Both the position numbers and the translations under genes were made by a program. A DNA stretch of 31,435 nt, from NCBI GenBank assembly GCA_035707105.1, contig DASSUI010000047.1, positions 1 to 31,435 on the forward strand, given 5' to 3'. This DNA is from JACDAN01 sp035707105 (lineage in GTDB: Bacteria > Actinomycetota > Thermoleophilia > Gaiellales > Gaiellaceae). Under the pieces are notes generated by a model. That model saw only the letters and a list, made by a program, of their open reading frames with translations, ran no database searches and was not told where the DNA came from. Of this stretch, positions 1 through 8,144 are shown in pieces (position 1 is the stretch's first letter; each line of letters begins with the position of its first letter).

Positions 1-1107
1 ATCCTCCAGCGCGTCTGGTGGCGTCTCGACCGCGCGCTCGACGAGGAGCTCGTGCGCGCGTCGGCGCTCGTCGGAGGAATGGAGGCCCTCCTCTCCGGCA
101 CGACGACGCTCGTCGATCACCACGCGTCGCCGAACGCGATCGACGGCTCGCTCGACGTGATCGATGAGGCGCTCCGCTCGCTCGGCGTCCGCTCCGTCCT
201 CTGCTACGAGACCTCCGACCGCGACGGGCCGGAACGGGCCCGCGCCGGAATCGAGGAGAACCGGCGCTTCCTGGAGCGCGTGCGCCGCGAGCGGCCGCCG
301 CTCGCGCGCGGCCTCGTGGGCGCCCATGCGTCGTTCACGCTCTCCGACGAGACGCTCGCCGCCTGCGCCGAGCTCGGAACGGGCCTGCACGTCCATGCGG
401 CCGAGGACGCCGCCGACGAGGACGACGCGGTCGCGCGCGGTGGGCTTCGCGTCGTCGCCCGCCTCGCCGCCGGCGGCGCGCTCGACGAGCACACGCTGCT
501 GGCCCACGGCGTCCATCTGGACGACGAGGAGCTCGAGCTCGCCCGCTCCGCGAACGCGTCGATCGCGCACAACGCCCGCTCGAACATGAACAACTCGGTC
601 GGGCGAGCGCGTGTCGGCGCGATGGGCCCGCGCGTCGCGCTCGGAACGGACGGGATCGGCTCGGACATGTTCGAGGAGTCGCGGACGGCGTACTTCCGCC
701 TGCGCGAGGACGATCTCGGCGCCGTCATGGACTGGCCGCTCGAGCGCCTCGCCGAGGGTGCCCGGCTCGCCGGCCGGATCTTCGACGAGCCCCTGCTCGG
801 CACGCTCGCGCCTGGCGCGCCGGCCGACCTCGTCGTCCTCGACTACCCGGCGCCGGCTCCCCTCGACGAGTCGACCCTCGCCGGACACTGGATCTTCGGG
901 CTCGCGTCCCGCCACGTCCGCGACGTGATGGTCGCCGGCGAGTGGGCGGTCCTCGACCGCCACCTCGCGCGTGCCGACCAGCAAGCGCTCGCAGCCGAGG
1001 CGGCGGAGCAGGCGCGGCGCCTCTGGGCCCGCCTGGACGAGATCGGCCCGCACGAGTTCGAACCGAAAGGAGGCCGGCGATGGCCGTCGCCGCTCACGAC
1101 CGCGTAG
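1..1107 (+). CDS. ssnA: SsnA-type amidohydrolase, 5' end outside window
   Basis: The frame is open from the first base, so the start lies upstream and about 368 residues of the C-terminal part are present. The family hydrolyses C-N bonds in N-heterocycles with a metal-dependent TIM barrel. Visible motifs include HASPN near residue 41, a metal-ligand type LHVHAAE, then LLAHGVHL, the HNARSNMNN segment and the late metal-ligand aspartate in GTDGIGSDM. The segments around SGTTTLVDHHASPN and SNMNNSVG are typical of SsnA and relatives of guanine deaminase and chlorohydrolase. The usual N-terminal HxH motif would lie upstream of the window. The 3' end overlaps the next gene by 28 bases, so the two are probably one operon. 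The Xdh and YgeW genes downstream support a role in purine breakdown. The exact substrate cannot be read from the sequence. Confidence 0.85.
   Translation: MLQRVWWRLDRALDEELVRASALVGGMEALLSGTTTLVDHHASPNAIDGSLDVIDEALRSLGVRSVLCYETSDRDGPERARAGIEENRRFLERVRRERPPLARGLVGAHASFTLSDETLAACAELGTGLHVHAAEDAADEDDAVARGGLRVVARLAAGGALDEHTLLAHGVHLDDEELELARSANASIAHNARSNMNNSVGRARVGAMGPRVALGTDGIGSDMFEESRTAYFRLREDDLGAVMDWPLERLAEGARLAGRIFDEPLLGTLAPGAPADLVVLDYPAPAPLDESTLAGHWIFGLASRHVRDVMVAGEWAVLDRHLARADQQALAAEAAEQARRLWARLDEIGPHEFEPKGGRRWPSPLTTA
1066..1073 (+). promoter_or_regulatory. Ribosome binding site of the LLM oxidoreductase
   Basis: AAAGGAGG lies inside the end of the ssnA-like gene, six bases before the ATG at 1080. 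It fixes that start against the longer open frame that begins near 942. Confidence 0.7.
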
Positions 1108-2114
1108 CGCACGATCGCGTAGCCCTCTACCTGCAGGACAAGCATCCGATCCGCGACGGGATGCGGTACGCACAGCTCGCGGAGGAGGCCGGATTCGAGG
1201 CCGTCTGGCAGGCCGAGAGCCGGCTCGTCCGGGAGGCGACGGTGCCGATGGCCGCCTTCGCAGCGGTCACCGACCGCATCGAGATCGGGTCGGGCGTCGT
1301 CAACAACTGGACGCGGAACGTCGGCCTGCTCGCGGCGACGTTCTCCACGCTCGACGACCTCGCGCCGGGCCGGATCAAGCTCGGGATCGGCGCGTGGTGG
1401 GATCCGCTCGCGTCGAAGGTCGGCATCGACCGCAGCCATCCCGTCGAGGCGATGCGCGAGACCGTCGAGGTCACGCGCCGCCTGCTCGCCATGGAGCGGG
1501 TGACCTTCCACGGGCAGTTCGTCGACGTCGAGGACATCGAGATCGACATCGTCCACGGTGACCGCTCGCCGAAGCACGTTCCGATCTACATCGCGGCGAC
1601 GACAGGGATGAGGATGATGGAGCTCGCCGGTGAGATCGGCGACGGCGTCCTCCTCAACTACCTCGTCGGGCCGGGCTACAACCGGCGCGCGATGGAGCAC
1701 CTGGCGATCGGCGCGGAGCGCGCCGGCAGGACGGTCGACGACGTCGACCGGCCGCAGCTCGTCGTGTGCTCGCTGGACGACGACCGTTCGCTCGCGCTCG
1801 ACCGCGCCCGCGAGCTCGTCACGCAGTACCTCGGGCAGCAGCCCCACATCGGGAAGGCGAGCGGCGTCGACGCATCGCTGCTCGAGGAGATCGGGCGGAT
1901 CCTCACCTGGCCCGCGACGCCCGCGCAGATCGAGCAGGCGATGGGGCTCGTCCCCGACGACGTCGTCCAGCTGATCACGGCCTCGGGCACCGCCGAGGAG
2001 TGCCGGGCGAAGGTCGACGAGTTCCTCGAGAGCGGCTCTACCTGCCCCGTCCTCTACCCGCTGGGCGAGGACGTCGAGGCGATGATCGACGCCTTCGCGT
2101 CGGTCAGGGTGTGA
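1080..2114 (+). CDS. Luciferase-like (LLM class) F420-dependent-type oxidoreductase
   Basis: The protein of 344 residues has the bacterial luciferase-like monooxygenase fold. Early strands contain YAQLAEEAGFEAVWQAE, followed by RIEIGSGVVN, the ATFSTLDDLAPGRIKLGIGA segment and a late EECRAKVDEF helix, as in F420-dependent reductases and dehydrogenases of the methylene-H4MPT reductase type. FMN cannot be excluded as cofactor. The ATG at 1080 is chosen because a strong AAAGGAGG precedes it. The gene overlaps ssnA by 28 bases and its TGA overlaps the ATG of the Xdh FAD subunit by one base, so expression is coupled. The N-terminus carries a short tandem repeat (HDRVAHDRVA). The context suggests a redox step on a purine-derived intermediate. 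That is inference, as many LLM enzymes have unrelated substrates. Confidence 0.8.
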   Translation: MAVAAHDRVAHDRVALYLQDKHPIRDGMRYAQLAEEAGFEAVWQAESRLVREATVPMAAFAAVTDRIEIGSGVVNNWTRNVGLLAATFSTLDDLAPGRIKLGIGAWWDPLASKVGIDRSHPVEAMRETVEVTRRLLAMERVTFHGQFVDVEDIEIDIVHGDRSPKHVPIYIAATTGMRMMELAGEIGDGVLLNYLVGPGYNRRAMEHLAIGAERAGRTVDDVDRPQLVVCSLDDDRSLALDRARELVTQYLGQQPHIGKASGVDASLLEEIGRILTWPATPAQIEQAMGLVPDDVVQLITASGTAEECRAKVDEFLESGSTCPVLYPLGEDVEAMIDAFASVRV

Positions 2115-2947
2115 TGGACGCCTTGAGCCCCCGGTCGCTTGACGAGGCGCTCGAGATTCGCGCCGCCCACCCGGAGGCGATCCCGGTCGCCGGCGGCACC
2201 GACCTCTGGGTCGAGGTGAACGCGCGCAGGCTTCGGCCGCGGGCGCTCCTCGACCTCTCGCGCGTCGAGGAGCTGCAGGGGTGGGAGTGGAACGGCAGGG
2301 TCTTCGTCGGCGCCGGAACGACGTTCTCGACGATCGTCGACGAGCTCTCGGAGTTCCCCCCGCTGGTCGAGGCGGCCCGCTCCGTCGCCTCGCCGCAGAT
2401 CCGGAACCGAGCGACGATCGGCGGGAACCTCGCGACCGCGTCGCCGGCGGGCGACAGCATCCCCGTGCTCGCGGCCTACGGCGCCGACGTCGTCGCGGCC
2501 GCGGCCGGAGGCCGCCGCAGGCGCATCCCGCTGGACGAGTTCCTCGTCGGGCCGAAGCGGACGAGCCTCGCGCCGGACGAGCTGATCGCCGGCGTCGAGT
2601 GGACGCCGGTCTCGGGGCCGGGCTCGTTCGCGAAGGTCGGGCGCCGGAACGCGATGGTGATCGCGGTCGCGAGCGCGTGCCTTCAGCTGGACGAGGAGCG
2701 CGGCGCCGTCCGTCTCGCGCTCGGCTCGGTCGGCCCGACGGTGCTGCGCGCGCCGCGCGCCGAGCAGCTCGCCGCGGAGGCCCTCCATGGCGGAGAACCG
2801 GCCGCGGCGATCGCCGAGTTCGGCCGCCTCGCTGCTGCGGAGGCCAAGCCGATCGACGATCTCCGCGGCTCCGCCGCCTACCGGCGCCGCGTGGTCGAGG
2901 TGCTCGCGAGGCGTGCGCTGGCGCAGGCGCTGGAGGAGCGATGCTGA
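2114..2947 (+). CDS. Xanthine dehydrogenase-type FAD-binding subunit
   Basis: The 277-residue protein matches the FAD subunit of molybdenum hydroxylases (XdhB/CoxM type). It has the N-terminal FAD loop VAGGTDLW (about residues 25-32), the second FAD motif TIGGNLATASPAGDS (about 103-117) and the LGSVGPTVLRA segment of the C-terminal CO-dehydrogenase-flavoprotein domain. It would pass electrons from the iron-sulfur centres of the next protein to NAD+ or another acceptor. Its ATG shares one base with the upstream stop, and its last seven bases overlap the start of the fused iron-sulfur/molybdenum subunit. The length is normal for the family. Confidence 0.9.
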   Translation: MDALSPRSLDEALEIRAAHPEAIPVAGGTDLWVEVNARRLRPRALLDLSRVEELQGWEWNGRVFVGAGTTFSTIVDELSEFPPLVEAARSVASPQIRNRATIGGNLATASPAGDSIPVLAAYGADVVAAAAGGRRRRIPLDEFLVGPKRTSLAPDELIAGVEWTPVSGPGSFAKVGRRNAMVIAVASACLQLDEERGAVRLALGSVGPTVLRAPRAEQLAAEALHGGEPAAAIAEFGRLAAAEAKPIDDLRGSAAYRRRVVEVLARRALAQALEERC

Positions 2948-5637
2948 TCCGGACGACCGTCAACGGCACCGAGCACGCCGTCGAGGTCGGGCCGGCGACC
3001 AGCCTGCTCACGCTGCTCCGTGACGAGCTCGGCCTGACCGGCTCGAAGAACGCCTGCGAGGAGGGCGAGTGCGGCTCGTGCTCCGTGTGGCTCGACGGCG
3101 AGCTCGCGTGCGCGTGCCTCGTCCCCGCGCTCCAGGCCGACGGCCGGGAGGTGCGGACGATCGAGGCGCTGGGCGAGGACGGCGCCCTCCACCCTGTCCA
3201 GGAGGCCTTTCTGGATGCAGGGGCGGTGCAGTGCGGCTTCTGCACGCCCGGCGCGGTGGTCGCCGCGGCCGACCTGCTCGCGCGGGAACACTCGCCGGAA
3301 GAGCAGGCAGTACGAGACGGCCTCGCCGGCAACCTGTGCCGCTGCACCGGCTACCAGAAGATCCTCGAGGCCGTCCGCCTCGCCGCCGGGCAGGCCGAAC
3401 GCGAGCATGCGGCCGCCCTCGGAGGGGTGGGCGAGAGCGCGCGTCGCGTCGACGGCGTCCCGAAGGTCACGGGGGCGTTCAGCTACGCGACCGACCTGCA
3501 CGAGGACGGCATGGTCTGGGGCGCGACCGTCCGCAGCCCCCACGCCTCGGCGCGGATCCGATCGATCGACACGGCCGCCGCGCTCGCCGGCCCCGGCGTG
3601 CTCGCCGTGATGACCGCGGACGATCTGCCGGCGAAGCCCACGTACGGCCTGGAGTACGCCGACCAGCCGGTCCTGGCGTCCAAGCTCGTGCGTTACGAGG
3701 GCGAGCCGGTCGCGCTCGTCGCGGCCGGGACGCGGGAGCAGGCGCGGGCAGCCGCCGAGCGCGTCCGCGTCGAGTACGAGCCGCTTCCGGCCGTCACGGA
3801 CATGGAGTCGGCGCTCGAGGCCGGCGCGCCGCCCGTCCACGAGTTCGGCAACGTGCTGCGGCACGTCCATATCGTCCACGGCCACCCCGACCGGGCGAAG
3901 GCCGACGTGTGGGTCGAGGGGTACTACGAGACGGCGATGCAGGACCAGGCGGCGCTCGGGCCGGAGGGTGGCCTCGCGGTGCCGACCGACGACGGCGGCG
4001 TCGACCTCCGCGTGAACACGCAGTGGCTGCACGCCGACCGGCAGCAGATCGCGCCTTGCCTCGGGCTCCCCGAGGACAAGGTCCGGATCACGCTGGCCGG
4101 GGTCGGAGGCGCCTTCGGGTCGCGCGAGGACATCCACGTCCAGATCCACGCCTCCCTGCTCGCCCTGCGCACCGGCAGACCGGTGAAGATGGCCTACGGC
4201 CGCGAGGAGTCGTTCCACGGCCACGTCCACCGGCACCCGTCGCGGATCTGGATCCGGTACGGCGCGAAACGGGACGGGCGGCTCGTCGCCGCCGACGTCC
4301 GGCTGATGCTCGACGGCGGGGCGTACGCCTCGTCTTCCCCCGCGGTCCTCGCGAACGCCTCGACCTTCGCCGCCGGCCCGTACGAGGTCCCCAACGTCCG
4401 GATCGAGGGCACCGCCGTCTACACGAATAATCCGCCCTGCGGCGCGATGCGCGGCTTCGGCGCGCCGCAGGTCTGCTTCGCCTACGAGTCGGCAATGGAC
4501 GAGCTGGCGTCGAGGCTGGGCATCGACCCGGTCGAGCTCCGGCTCCGCAACGCCGTCCAGACGGGATCCGTGCTGCCGACGGGCCAGGTGCTCACGGGCA
4601 GCGCGCCGGTCGCCGAGGTGATCGACCGCTGCGCCGCGATCCCACTGCCGGCGGAGCCGCCGCCGGCGGGCTGGACGCGCGGCGTCGGGTTCGCGCTCGG
4701 GTTCAAGAACGTCGCCTACAGCGAGGGGTTCGACGACTCCGCCGAGGCGACCGTGACGCTGAGGCCCGGCCCGGACGGGCTCGAGGCGGACGTCGAAACC
4801 GCCGCCGCCGACGTCGGCCAGGGCCTCGCCACCGTGGTCGCGCAGATCGTCCGCACCGAGCTCGGCGTGGAGCGGGTCACGGTCCTGCCGGCGAGCACGG
4901 CCGTCGGCTCTGCGGGTTCCAGCTCGGCCTCCCGACAGACCACGATGACCGGCGCGGCCGTGCGGGCGGCCTGCCGAGATGTCCTCGAGGCCGTCGACCG
5001 GATCCCGCCGCCGCAGCCGGTGAAGCGCACCGCCACCTTCCACCATCGCCCGACGACGGGCTTCGACGAGGACGGGCAGGGCGACATCCACGTCACGCTC
5101 TCGTTCGCCGCGGAGCGAGCCGTCGTCGACGTCGACGAGGAACTCGGCCTGGCGCGCGTCGTCCAGGTCACCGCCGTCCAGGACGCCGGCCACGTGGTCA
5201 ACCCGCAGGCCGCGAAGGGGCAGATCGAGGGCGGCATTGCGATCGGCCTCGGACTCGCGCTGATGGAGGAGCTGCAGCTCGACGGCGGCCGGATCCGCAA
5301 TCCGTCGTTCACGGACTACCTGATCCCGACCGTCCTCGACGTCCCGCCGGTGATCTCGGCGTTCGTCGAGGAGCCGGAGCCGGGTGCCGCGTACGGGGTG
5401 AAGGGCATCGGCGAGCACCCCACGATCGTCGCGACGCCGGCGATCGTCTCCGCACTGCGGGCGGCGACCGGCCGCGTGCTGAACCGCGTCCCGGTCGCGC
5501 CCGACGACCTTCTCGGCCTGCGAGGCCCGGCTGCGACCGCCGGGCGGCCGCCGGTCCCCGACGTCGCGGGCCAGCAGGCCGTCCCCGAGTCCGTCGGGCT
5601 CGGGCTCGGACAGCAGGAACTGATGAAAGCGAGGTAG
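2941..5637 (+). CDS. Fused [2Fe-2S] and molybdopterin subunit of a xanthine dehydrogenase-type hydroxylase
   Basis: The 898-residue protein joins two subunits that are often separate. Residues 1-155 are the small [2Fe-2S] subunit: C39, C44, C47 and C59 form the plant-ferredoxin-type cluster, and C98, C101, C133 and C135 (CGFC...CRC) form the second. From about residue 165 the molybdopterin domain follows, with GVGGAFGSRED, the active-site AMRGFGAPQ motif with the arginine typical of purine hydroxylases, VGQGLATVV, and the catalytic glutamate in GVKGIGEHP. The AMRGFG motif resembles xanthine dehydrogenase rather than CO dehydrogenase. FAD is supplied by the preceding gene. The ATG at 2941 is chosen because it begins the iron-sulfur domain. 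The last 30 residues are a low-complexity tail. Purine hydroxylation is the best guess and the exact substrate is unknown. Confidence 0.92.
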   Translation: MLIRTTVNGTEHAVEVGPATSLLTLLRDELGLTGSKNACEEGECGSCSVWLDGELACACLVPALQADGREVRTIEALGEDGALHPVQEAFLDAGAVQCGFCTPGAVVAAADLLAREHSPEEQAVRDGLAGNLCRCTGYQKILEAVRLAAGQAEREHAAALGGVGESARRVDGVPKVTGAFSYATDLHEDGMVWGATVRSPHASARIRSIDTAAALAGPGVLAVMTADDLPAKPTYGLEYADQPVLASKLVRYEGEPVALVAAGTREQARAAAERVRVEYEPLPAVTDMESALEAGAPPVHEFGNVLRHVHIVHGHPDRAKADVWVEGYYETAMQDQAALGPEGGLAVPTDDGGVDLRVNTQWLHADRQQIAPCLGLPEDKVRITLAGVGGAFGSREDIHVQIHASLLALRTGRPVKMAYGREESFHGHVHRHPSRIWIRYGAKRDGRLVAADVRLMLDGGAYASSSPAVLANASTFAAGPYEVPNVRIEGTAVYTNNPPCGAMRGFGAPQVCFAYESAMDELASRLGIDPVELRLRNAVQTGSVLPTGQVLTGSAPVAEVIDRCAAIPLPAEPPPAGWTRGVGFALGFKNVAYSEGFDDSAEATVTLRPGPDGLEADVETAAADVGQGLATVVAQIVRTELGVERVTVLPASTAVGSAGSSSASRQTTMTGAAVRAACRDVLEAVDRIPPPQPVKRTATFHHRPTTGFDEDGQGDIHVTLSFAAERAVVDVDEELGLARVVQVTAVQDAGHVVNPQAAKGQIEGGIAIGLGLALMEELQLDGGRIRNPSFTDYLIPTVLDVPPVISAFVEEPEPGAAYGVKGIGEHPTIVATPAIVSALRAATGRVLNRVPVAPDDLLGLRGPAATAGRPPVPDVAGQQAVPESVGLGLGQQELMKAR

Positions 5638-5639
5638 CC

Positions 5640-6665
5640 ATGCACCAGATAGCCATCGACCGAAGCACGCTCACCGGCCGCGACTACATCGAGACGCTCG
5701 ATTGGACGGTCGAGGAGATCGAGGCGGCGCTCGCGGTCGCCGGCGAGCTCAAGAAGGCGTTCCGGGACGGCGTGCCGCACCGGCTGCTGCCGGACAAGAC
5801 GCTCTTCATGCTCTTCCTCGACAAGTCCACCCGGACGCGGAACGCGTTCGAGTCCGGCATGACGCAGCTCGGCGGCCATGCGATCTACCTGGACGCCGAG
5901 AAGACTCAGGTCGCTCACGGCGAGAGCCCGAAGGACATGGGCGTCATCCTCTCCCGCTACGGGCACGGACTGGCGATCCGCCACGATCTCGCCCCGTACG
6001 AGGGCAACGCATGGATGCGGGAGATCGCCCGCTGGGCCGACATACCGCTGATCAACCTCCAGTGCGACGTCGACCACCCGACCCAGACGCTCGCCGACCT
6101 GATGACGCTGCGCGAGCAGCGCGGGGAGAACCTCAGCGGCCTGCGCGTCGCCGTCTCGTGGGCGTACGCGCCGTCCTACGCGAAGCCGCTGTCCGTGCCG
6201 CAGGGACTGGCGACCCTGCTTCCGCGCTTCGGCATGGACGTCGTGATCGCGCACCCGCCCGGCTTCGACCTCATGCCCGAGGTCGTGGAGAAGGCCGAGG
6301 CCGCCGCGCACGAGGCAGGCGGCGCGATCAGCTTCGTCGGCGACATGGACGAGGCGTTCGAGGGCGCCGACGTCGTCTACCCGAAGTCTTGGGGCCGTAT
6401 CGACGCGTTCACCGACGAGCGGGCGGCGCTGGCCGAGTCCGGCGCGTACAAGGACTGGATCTGCGACGCGCGCCGCATGTCGCTCGCGCGCTCGGACGCC
6501 CTGTACATGCACTGCCTCCCGGCCGACCGCGGCAACGAGGTGACCGATGAGGTCATCGACGGTCCGCAGTCCGTCGTCTACGACGAAGCGGAGAACCGCA
6601 TGCACACCGGCAAGGCGCTCATGGCGCTCACAATGGGGGCCTACGCCGAAGGAGGAGCGCCATGA
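5640..6665 (+). CDS. ygeW: YgeW-type knotted carbamoyltransferase
   Basis: The 341-residue protein belongs to the aspartate/ornithine carbamoyltransferase superfamily. The carbamoyl-phosphate loop STRTR is at residues 63-67, followed by HPTQTLADL and HCLPADRG. The segment FLDKSTRTRNAFESGMTQLG and the length fit the YgeW group rather than biosynthetic ornithine or aspartate carbamoyltransferases. YgeW lies in the E. coli purine-degradation region with ssnA and xdhD. To my knowledge it is linked there to ureido compounds, yielding carbamoyl phosphate. The ATG is two bases after the Xdh stop, with GAGG upstream, and the TGA overlaps the next ATG (ATGA). The neighbours support a role in removing a carbamoyl group from a purine-derived ureido acid, but this is inferred from context. 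Confidence 0.85.
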   Translation: MHQIAIDRSTLTGRDYIETLDWTVEEIEAALAVAGELKKAFRDGVPHRLLPDKTLFMLFLDKSTRTRNAFESGMTQLGGHAIYLDAEKTQVAHGESPKDMGVILSRYGHGLAIRHDLAPYEGNAWMREIARWADIPLINLQCDVDHPTQTLADLMTLREQRGENLSGLRVAVSWAYAPSYAKPLSVPQGLATLLPRFGMDVVIAHPPGFDLMPEVVEKAEAAAHEAGGAISFVGDMDEAFEGADVVYPKSWGRIDAFTDERAALAESGAYKDWICDARRMSLARSDALYMHCLPADRGNEVTDEVIDGPQSVVYDEAENRMHTGKALMALTMGAYAEGGAP

Positions 6666-7699
6666 CCATCGCAGGCTCATCCACGACCTCGGCGGCGGGC
6701 GTCTCGCGAGAGCTCCGCCTCGTCGCTCGTCCCACCGGCGTCGCGGGCGAGGAGCTGTTCGAGCTGGCCGAGGAGCCGATCCCCGAGCCGGGCGAGGGAC
6801 AGCTGCTGATCCGCAACGCCTACTTCTCGGTCGACCCGTACATGCGGCCGAGGACCGGTGAGGCACGCGCCTACGTCGCGCCGTTGACGATCGGCGAGGC
6901 GATGACCGGAGGGGCCGTCGGTCGTGTCGTCGTCTCCCACCGGCCGGACTTCGCAGAGGGCGACTGGGTCCTGCACCTGCTCGGGTGGAGGGAGTGGGCG
7001 CTCTCCGACGGGTCGAACGCCTGGAAGATGGACCCGGGGGTCGCGCCGGTCTCCACCGCCCTCGGGGTGCTCGGCGTCCCCGGCTTCACCGCCTACCACG
7101 GCCTGTACGAGATCGGAAAGCCGAGGACCGGGGAGACCGTCTTCGTCTCCGGCGCGTCCGGGGCCGTGGGCAGTGCGGCGGGCCAGATGGCGAAGATCGC
7201 CGGCTGCCGGGTGGTCGGCTGCGCGGGCTCGCCGCAGAAGGTCGAGTGGCTCCGCGAGCTCGGCTTCGACGTCGCCTTCGACTATCGGGAGCGGCCGGTC
7301 GCCGAGTCCCTCGCCGAGGCGGCGCCGGAGGGGATCGACGTGTACTTCGACAACGTCGGAGGCGCCCTGCTGGAGGCGGCGATCGGCGCGATGCGTCGCG
7401 GCGGGCGCGTTGTCGCCTGCGGATCGATGTCGCGCTACGTCGACGACGAGTCGACCGCACCGCGGAACCTGTTCATGGTCGTGACGAAGCGTTTGCGCAT
7501 CGAGGGCTTCGTCATCAGCGACCACTTCGACCGCTTCCCCGCGTTCCTCGAAAAGGCGCAGGGTTGGGTTCGTGAGGGGCGCCTCCGCTACCGTGAGTCG
7601 GTGATCGAGGGGATCGAGAACGCGCCCGGCGCCTTCCACGATCTCCTCCGCGGCGAGAGCATCGGCAAGGTCCTCGTCAAGGTCGGGCCCGTGGACTGA
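6662..7699 (+). CDS. Zinc-free NADP-dependent medium-chain oxidoreductase (CurA/PTGR-like)
   Basis: The 345-residue protein is a medium-chain dehydrogenase/reductase of the leukotriene B4 dehydrogenase/CurA type. It shows NAYFSVDPYMRPRT near the N-terminus, the LGVPGFTAYHGL segment, the nucleotide motif SGASGAVGSAAGQMAKIAG and YFDNVGGALLEAAI. No structural-zinc cysteine cluster is visible. Such enzymes reduce activated C=C bonds of enones or related compounds with NADPH. The gene overlaps ygeW by four bases (ATGA) and closes the catabolic block; UspA follows after nine bases. Its link to purine breakdown is positional only, and it might act as a general reductase. Confidence 0.85.
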   Translation: MTIAGSSTTSAAGVSRELRLVARPTGVAGEELFELAEEPIPEPGEGQLLIRNAYFSVDPYMRPRTGEARAYVAPLTIGEAMTGGAVGRVVVSHRPDFAEGDWVLHLLGWREWALSDGSNAWKMDPGVAPVSTALGVLGVPGFTAYHGLYEIGKPRTGETVFVSGASGAVGSAAGQMAKIAGCRVVGCAGSPQKVEWLRELGFDVAFDYRERPVAESLAEAAPEGIDVYFDNVGGALLEAAIGAMRRGGRVVACGSMSRYVDDESTAPRNLFMVVTKRLRIEGFVISDHFDRFPAFLEKAQGWVREGRLRYRESVIEGIENAPGAFHDLLRGESIGKVLVKVGPVD

Positions 7700-7708
7700 G
7701 GAGGAGTC

Positions 7709-8137
7709 GTGTTCCGCAACGTCCTCGTCGCCGTCGACGGCTCGGAACACGCCGAGCGGGCGCTCGCCGAGGCCGTCGACATCGCCAGGACGCACGGCGC
7801 GGCGCTGACGGTGATCACGGTCGTCACGCCGGCACCGCTGCCCGTGCTGGCGGGGCCGTACGCCGTGCCGCTGCCGCGCGACCCGGACGAGCTCGAGCGG
7901 GAGGGACAGGCGATCCTGGAGCGGGCGGTGGCGTCGGTGCCCGACGGCGTGCCGCTCGCAACGACGGTCTGCACCGGCTCTCCAGGTCCGGCCATCGTCG
8001 AGCGCCTCGTCGAGGGGAGGCACGACCTCGGCGTCGTCGGCTCGCGCGGGCGGGGCGCGATCCGGTCGCTCTTCCTCGGGAGCGTCAGCCACTACGTGCT
8101 GCACCACACCCCGACCGCGGTGCTGATCGTCCGCTGA
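7709..8137 (+). CDS. Universal stress protein family (UspA domain)
   Basis: The 142-residue single-domain protein starts with FRNVLVAVDGSEHAERAL and ends with the ATP-binding signature G-x2-G-x9-GS (GSRGRGAIRSLFLGS) followed by HTPTAVLIVR. It is therefore likely an ATP-binding Usp. The GTG start is supported by GAGGAG at 7701-7706. It lies nine bases after the oxidoreductase and seven before the CapA-like gene on the same strand. It probably acts in stress adaptation; no specific partner can be read from the sequence. Confidence 0.9.
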   Translation: MFRNVLVAVDGSEHAERALAEAVDIARTHGAALTVITVVTPAPLPVLAGPYAVPLPRDPDELEREGQAILERAVASVPDGVPLATTVCTGSPGPAIVERLVEGRHDLGVVGSRGRGAIRSLFLGSVSHYVLHHTPTAVLIVR

Positions 8138-8144
8138 CACGGCC

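Noticed and set aside
843..3347. Long minus-strand open frame (834 codons) over the LLM and Xdh genes
   Set aside because: Composition is Arg/Pro/Ser-rich with no domain, and recognised genes occupy the plus strand. High GC makes such antisense frames common.
2878..5418. Minus-strand open frame of 846 codons opposite the fused Xdh gene
   Set aside because: No recognisable motif; it is the antisense shadow of a gene with clear cofactor sites.
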